A DNA stretch of 64,000 nt from Limanda limanda (lineage: Eukaryota; Chordata; Actinopteri; Pleuronectiformes; Pleuronectidae): NCBI RefSeq assembly GCF_963576545.1, contig NC_083656.1, forward strand, positions 4,841,686 to 4,905,685, in the 5' to 3' direction. The notes below the pieces were generated by a model. That model worked only from the letters and a program-made list of their open reading frames with translations. It was not told the origin of the DNA and made no database searches. Position numbers and translations under genes: made by a program. This document shows positions 59,357-64,000 of the stretch, in pieces; the stretch's first letter is position 1; the number at the start of each line of letters is the position of its first letter.

Positions 59357-59857
59357 CGGGGGGCGCGGCCCTGTGGCACGACCTCGGCATCTTCTGGGGA
59401 TTCCTCTGCTGAGTAAAAAACAATCGAGTCCTCTCCACGATCCAATCTCATATTTGCCCTGAAATTAGGATCTGAGGAGAAACAAAGGATGAAACCAAGT
59501 GGGCGTATGAAGAAAGAGGGGCACGGGCGTCTCTGAGGGTCCCGACTCAGTGTGACATCCTTTCTAATGATCGCAAGGCAGATGGCGAGAGGCAGACACA
59601 CATATGGGCCCGTGTGCGTCTCGGGCTCGTGGCGATGTTGGCGTCTTTATTTTTATCTGCAGGATTACACCACGTTAGGCCCGAACAATAGAATCCTAAC
59701 TATCCTAAACTAAAAGGTGAAAAGGTACGACAAGTAGCAAAAATATAGATTTCTAAGAAGTCATAAATCTGATTTATACCAAATGTAATAAAAAATTGCA
59801 AACACTCAAATATTTTTTCCCTTAATGAGCCTAATGTTTGGCTCGAGAACAACAAGT
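59357..59857. other. Unannotated spacer
   Basis: Nothing recognised. Confidence 0.5.
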
Positions 59858-60182
59858 TATTCTCTGATAAATCATGGAAAATGTTAGAAAGCAGAAAAAT
59901 AAGATTCCTGGATCCAAACCAATATTTAATGGGGTCTTCCGTGACCCACACCTCATCTTACTCCCTCCTGTACTTTTGCATAATCCTGTTTTCAAAGAAA
60001 CCAGCCAAGAAACAAATGGACTAGCTCTTGATGTATTCTATAAAACTAAACCCCACATGTTAACATCCTGACATATGAGGATCTGCTGTTTTTCTAAACC
60101 ATTATGTTTAATATTCCTGTTGGTTTTTGGACAGTTGCTTCAAAAAACTAATTCTTAGGAAGACATCAGTTTAAGCTTAAGG
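59858..60182. repeat. 320-bp dispersed repeat, copy 1
   Basis: Matches 63680-64000 at an offset of 3822 bp from GATAAATCATGGAAAATGTT to the AAGACATCAGTTTAAGCTT end. The stretch AATATTTAATGGGGTCTTCC ... TTTGCATAATCCTGTTTTCA resembles a very common percomorph repeat. Its minus strand gives partly shared frames (GPRN/GSRN, FLLSNIFHDLS), a consequence of nucleotide identity. Confidence 0.82.
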
Positions 60183-61051
<869 letters not shown>

Positions 61052-61055
61052 TGAG
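61052..61055. repeat. Target site duplication, left (TGAG)
   Basis: Matches 61743-61746. Confidence 0.78.
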
Positions 61056-61120
61056 TGTTAAGCGTGTTCGTTTATCCTTTAAGAGAAGATGAGCCAAACT
61101 TGGTTTGCTCAATCAAAGTA

Positions 61121-61126
61121 TTTATT
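61121..61126 (-). promoter_or_regulatory. Poly-A signal of the solo LTR
   Basis: Minus strand AATAAA, also present at the matching place in the copy at 895-1386. Confidence 0.5.
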
Positions 61127-61213
61127 TAGGAGACAATTAACAGGTAACAGCAAAAACAACGGGCTTCCAGTACACTAGTTGAATCAGAGCACCACAAAAC
61201 TCCGGTGCCTGTC

Positions 61214-61223
61214 TATTTTATAG
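61214..61223 (-). promoter_or_regulatory. TATA-like box of the solo LTR
   Basis: Minus strand CTATAAAATA, in the part missing from the copy at 895-1386. Confidence 0.5.
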
Positions 61224-61742
61224 CAGTAGATCTTTGTTCCTCCTCCTCGGAAGTGCGCAGGCGCAATCCATCCTCCTGGCTTTTGAAATACGGAAGTAGA
61301 CAGGGAGACACTCCCAATGACGCTATAGTTGCTCGGCAACCTGTTTACTTCATGAATGGCCTTGATTCAGCAGATGCCATGACGGGTTGTCCAGCGAAGC
61401 AAAGAATAGTATGTTTCAGCTGTATCAAAACAAACATGACTGTGTAAACATTCGCAACAAACTGAACCCAAACAATGTCACAAAATTAAGTCAACAAAGT
61501 CGCTCTGTCCGACCTCCAGAACTTATCAGACAGCAGAATACAGAACGAGAAATGAGAACAAGTGAAACATTCATTCTTAATTAGTAGATTAAACCCTAGG
61601 AAGGAAAAGGTTATTATTAAATCATTTGTACCAAGGCCTTATATCTAGCTAAAACTGTAATATCTTTTATGTTAAGAGTACAAATATAATTTGGAATGAT
61701 TCTGTCAGCACAGACTTTACTTAAAAATTTGAAATCCTAACA

Positions 61743-61746
61743 TGAG
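61743..61746. repeat. Target site duplication, right (TGAG)
   Basis: Matches 61052-61055. Confidence 0.78.
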
Positions 61747-61884
61747 CTTGTCAGGACCAGTGGACCTCATGGGGACCAAAGCCTGCTCCTAATGAGGCTA
61801 GAACGTGTTTCTGAGGTCCTGGTTGAGGTTCGAGGTTGGGTTCGAGTTAGAGGTTGGTATAAACCCGTCACCGGTTACATTTCA

Positions 61885-62016
61885 ACTTTAATATGCACAA
61901 TACTCTGCACGTTTACTGCCTTTTTTGCACTTCTGGTTAGATGCTAAACTGCCTTTCGTTGTATAAGTACTTGTACTGTGCAATGACAATAAAGTTTAAT
62001 CTAATCTAATCTAATC
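61885..62016 (+). mobile_element. LINE-type 3' end with (TCTAA)n tail
   Basis: CTTTCGTTGTATAAGTACTT, GTACTGTGCAATGACAATAA and AGTTTAATCTAATCTAATCT close the element: conserved 3' UTR, AATAAA, then a pentamer tail. Plus strand. 5' part missing. Confidence 0.72.
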
Positions 62017-62649
62017 ATGGTTAATGTTGGGGTTTAATTAGGCTGCACACAACCAAAAGGAAGTCAATGCAAAGCTGTGCACTGTTTTTAGAGAATCACG
62101 TGATCTCTAGAAACAGCTTAGAAGAAGGTTCTTATCCAGAAATATAAATATAATCTCAACATCAACAATTTCAAAACCTCCTCAGTCTTCTGCAGGAGGA
62201 GTTTTGTATTATGACGTACACACATTTAACACATTTCTTCCACTATTACCTGAAAACATACTTGATTCAGACAACTGGATAGATGGTTGTCATGGCAGCG
62301 TATTACCATCCTCTTCCTCTTCCTCTCAGGGTTTTTGTATTAGACACGAGCACCTTCCCCCCAGTTCATAGGCTCAAGCTCCCCCTGGTTCCCTGTTCTG
62401 TCACAGCCAGCTCACAGTCTGAGAGCCGAGCAAACACAGACAGACTCTGACATCAGCCAGAGACCTGGGTTCAGACACTCGGCTCTTTATCCGTCCCTCC
62501 ACCAACGAGGTGCAATCCAGCTTCACAGCCACCGGGGCCGACTCTGTTTGCTTTTGCATGTATTGATCTATTTATTTATTTACTTGCAGCCTGAGTCCTG
62601 ATCTCGCCGGTCTCTGTTCTCACTCCGCTGCTGGTCCAAGCACCCAGGG

Positions 62650-62662
62650 ATCTCTCTCTCTC

Positions 62663-62721
<59 letters not shown>
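62650..62721. repeat. (CT)n microsatellite
   Basis: 72 bp with a single CG interruption. Confidence 0.96.
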
Positions 62722-62722
<1 letters not shown>

Positions 62723-62864
62723 GGTTTAATAATTCATGAATGTTCGGGCTGCTGCCGTAATCCTGACTGACACTAAAAGTCTGTCTAGATTTAGCGTCAT
62801 GAAATTTTCATCCGTAAATGTGCAGTCAGGCTCCGTCTTTCGCTTTCCTCTTTTTTTAAGGGGC

Positions 62865-62909
62865 ACTCTCTCTCTCTCTCTCTCTCTCTCGCTCTCTCTC
62901 TCTCTCTCG
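62865..62909. repeat. (CT)n microsatellite
   Basis: 45 bp with one CG interruption. Confidence 0.95.
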
Positions 62910-63679
62910 CTTTTACTGGGAATCTCTCTCCTGCCAAAAGTTTCACAAGGCTGCAGCCTCATTCTCTCACTCACATGCATGAGCGTGGTGACACACACAC
63001 TGACACACACACACACACGTGACAGCGAGCAGGGAGAATGAGCAGCACACACTCGGCTGTTTACCGAGTTACATCTGGACTCATTTGTTCCTCCTGCAGC
63101 CGCTGAGGACGAGCCGTGGACCCTCAGTGGAGCAAAGTGACTTACAGGCCCGTGAGTGGGTCCTCTAAGTGTGGACGTCCCCAGTGGAGACGAGCATCAG
63201 TGCCGAGTGATGCTTGACTTGTGAATCAGCAGCGACAAATGTCCTTCGGAAGTGTCTCAGGGACAGAGCCGTCCCTAGTGTCCGTCCCTTAACATCACAC
63301 GTGATGTTTTTTTTTAAATATTGCAACCTGTGTGGTCACGGCCATACTCACGAGCTGGTTACTGAACCGTGCATCATGTGGTGGTTGTTTCCACATGTTA
63401 GAGAGCAGCACGGTGGAATAAGACTTGGTACGATTGACTCACTCTCTAGGTTTGAATCCTGAACTTTGAATCCTTTGCATTGAATGTCTGAATCATGAAT
63501 TTAGAGAAATGCAACACTTTATTCCAACTAAGACACTTCTAGTAAACTTACATGTTGCAAATCCTGCAGCTTCTCTTCAATGACAGTTTTTGTTTGTTTT
63601 ACTTCCTGGTAAAAAACAGAGAAGGAAACGACAAGAGCTTGTTGAAGAATCTTTCCTGGACGAAGGGAAAACTCCTTCA

Positions 63680-64000
63680 GATTATCTGATAAATCATGGA
63701 AAATGTTAGAAAGCAGAAAAAGAAAATTCCTGGGTCCGCAGCAATATTTAATGGGGTCTTCCCTGACCCAAGCCACACCTTAATCGCTCCTGTTCTTTTG
63801 CATAATCCTGTTTTCAAAGAAACCAGCCAAGAAACAAATGGACTTACTCCTAATTTATTGTATAAAACAAAATGCCACATGCCAGCATCCTGAAATATGA
63901 GGATCTGCTGTTTTTCTAAATCATTATGTTTCATAATCCTGTTGGTTTTTGGACAGTTGCTTCAACAAACTAGTTCATAGGAAGACATCAGTTTAAGCTT
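63680..64000. repeat. 320-bp dispersed repeat, copy 2 (cut by window end)
   Basis: Partner of 59858-60182, same orientation. Runs off the end of the window at AAGACATCAGTTTAAGCTT, so its full length is unknown. Confidence 0.82.

Larger units (their letters stand above)
61056..61742 (-). mobile_element. Solo LTR, full-length copy
   Basis: 687 bp, begins TGTTA and ends TAACA, with the 4-bp direct repeat TGAG on both sides. Shares both ends with the copy at 895-1386. On the minus strand it has CTATAAAATA (complement of 61214-61223) and, about 90 bp on, AATAAA (complement of 61121-61126). That spacing suits a promoter, R region and poly-A signal, leaving a U3 of about 520 bp and a U5 of about 60 bp. 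No gag, pol or env next to it, so recombination between two LTRs removed the body. Which retrovirus-like lineage it belongs to is not determined. Confidence 0.88.
62017..63679. other. Spacer with two CT microsatellites
   Basis: (CT)n at 62650-62721 and 62865-62909, CA at 62994-63018. 62340-62640 is compositionally like a 5' UTR or promoter area but shows no defensible start or splice structure. Confidence 0.45.

Noticed and set aside
62340..63200. Promoter and first exon of a gene
   Set aside because: Composition is suggestive, but no conserved start, donor site or coding run can be defended.

Overview
The window reads as nuclear DNA of a bony fish, most likely a percomorph teleost. The evidence is the mix of AT-rich spacer with very long CA/GA/GT microsatellites, tRNA-headed SINE fragments, several non-LTR retrotransposon 3' ends with 4-6 bp tandem tails, Tc1-like and hAT transposon relics, L1-type LINE fragments and solo retroviral-type LTRs. 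There are no operons, ribosome binding sites or long uninterrupted reading frames. The species assignment is inference; I could not search a database.

I find no protein-coding gene I would defend. The longer open frames are low-complexity (poly-Glu, Ser/Phe/Leu-rich, His/Thr from CA repeats) or show no recognisable domain. The window is best read as intergenic or deep intronic sequence. The one gene-like signal is a pair of tandem 434-bp cassettes at 47.5-48.4 kb. Each has a splice-acceptor-like tract, a short reading frame with a stop, and an AATAAA; the second copy is broken.

Layout. 0-5 kb: spacer, a solo LTR (895-1386) and a G-rich block. 5.6-8.7 kb: a LINE tail, a three-unit 324-bp tandem array and a decayed Tc1-like transposase fragment. 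8.7-13.7 kb: spacer. 13.7-14.6 kb: two minus-strand LINE 3' ends. 15.8-18.4 kb: a long complex repeat with a 203-bp internal duplication and five YY1-like motifs. 18.4-20.1 kb: a hAT relic with a BED zinc finger remnant, then an L1 insertion with a 16-bp target duplication. 22.3 kb: a hAT MITE. 27.5-28.0 kb: a second hAT-type element. 32.9-33.4 kb: another unit of the 324-bp family plus a LINE end. 45.3 kb: a short L1 insertion. 46.3 kb: an inverted copy of the core of the 27.5-kb element. 49.2 kb: a palindromic MITE with a 9-bp target duplication. 51-58 kb: local duplications and a 640-bp polypyrimidine tract. 59.8-64 kb: a duplicated repeat block, a (CA)53 run and a second, longer solo LTR of the same family as the first.

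The strongest evidence is internal: eight insertions can be bounded to the base, or nearly so, by flanking direct repeats (GAGG, TGAG, TTTACAAT, AATGAAAT, a 16-mer, AAGAACTC, GTCGAGCAA and an imperfect 8-mer). The window therefore records many transposition events rather than a gene system. I see no undescribed multi-gene system here.
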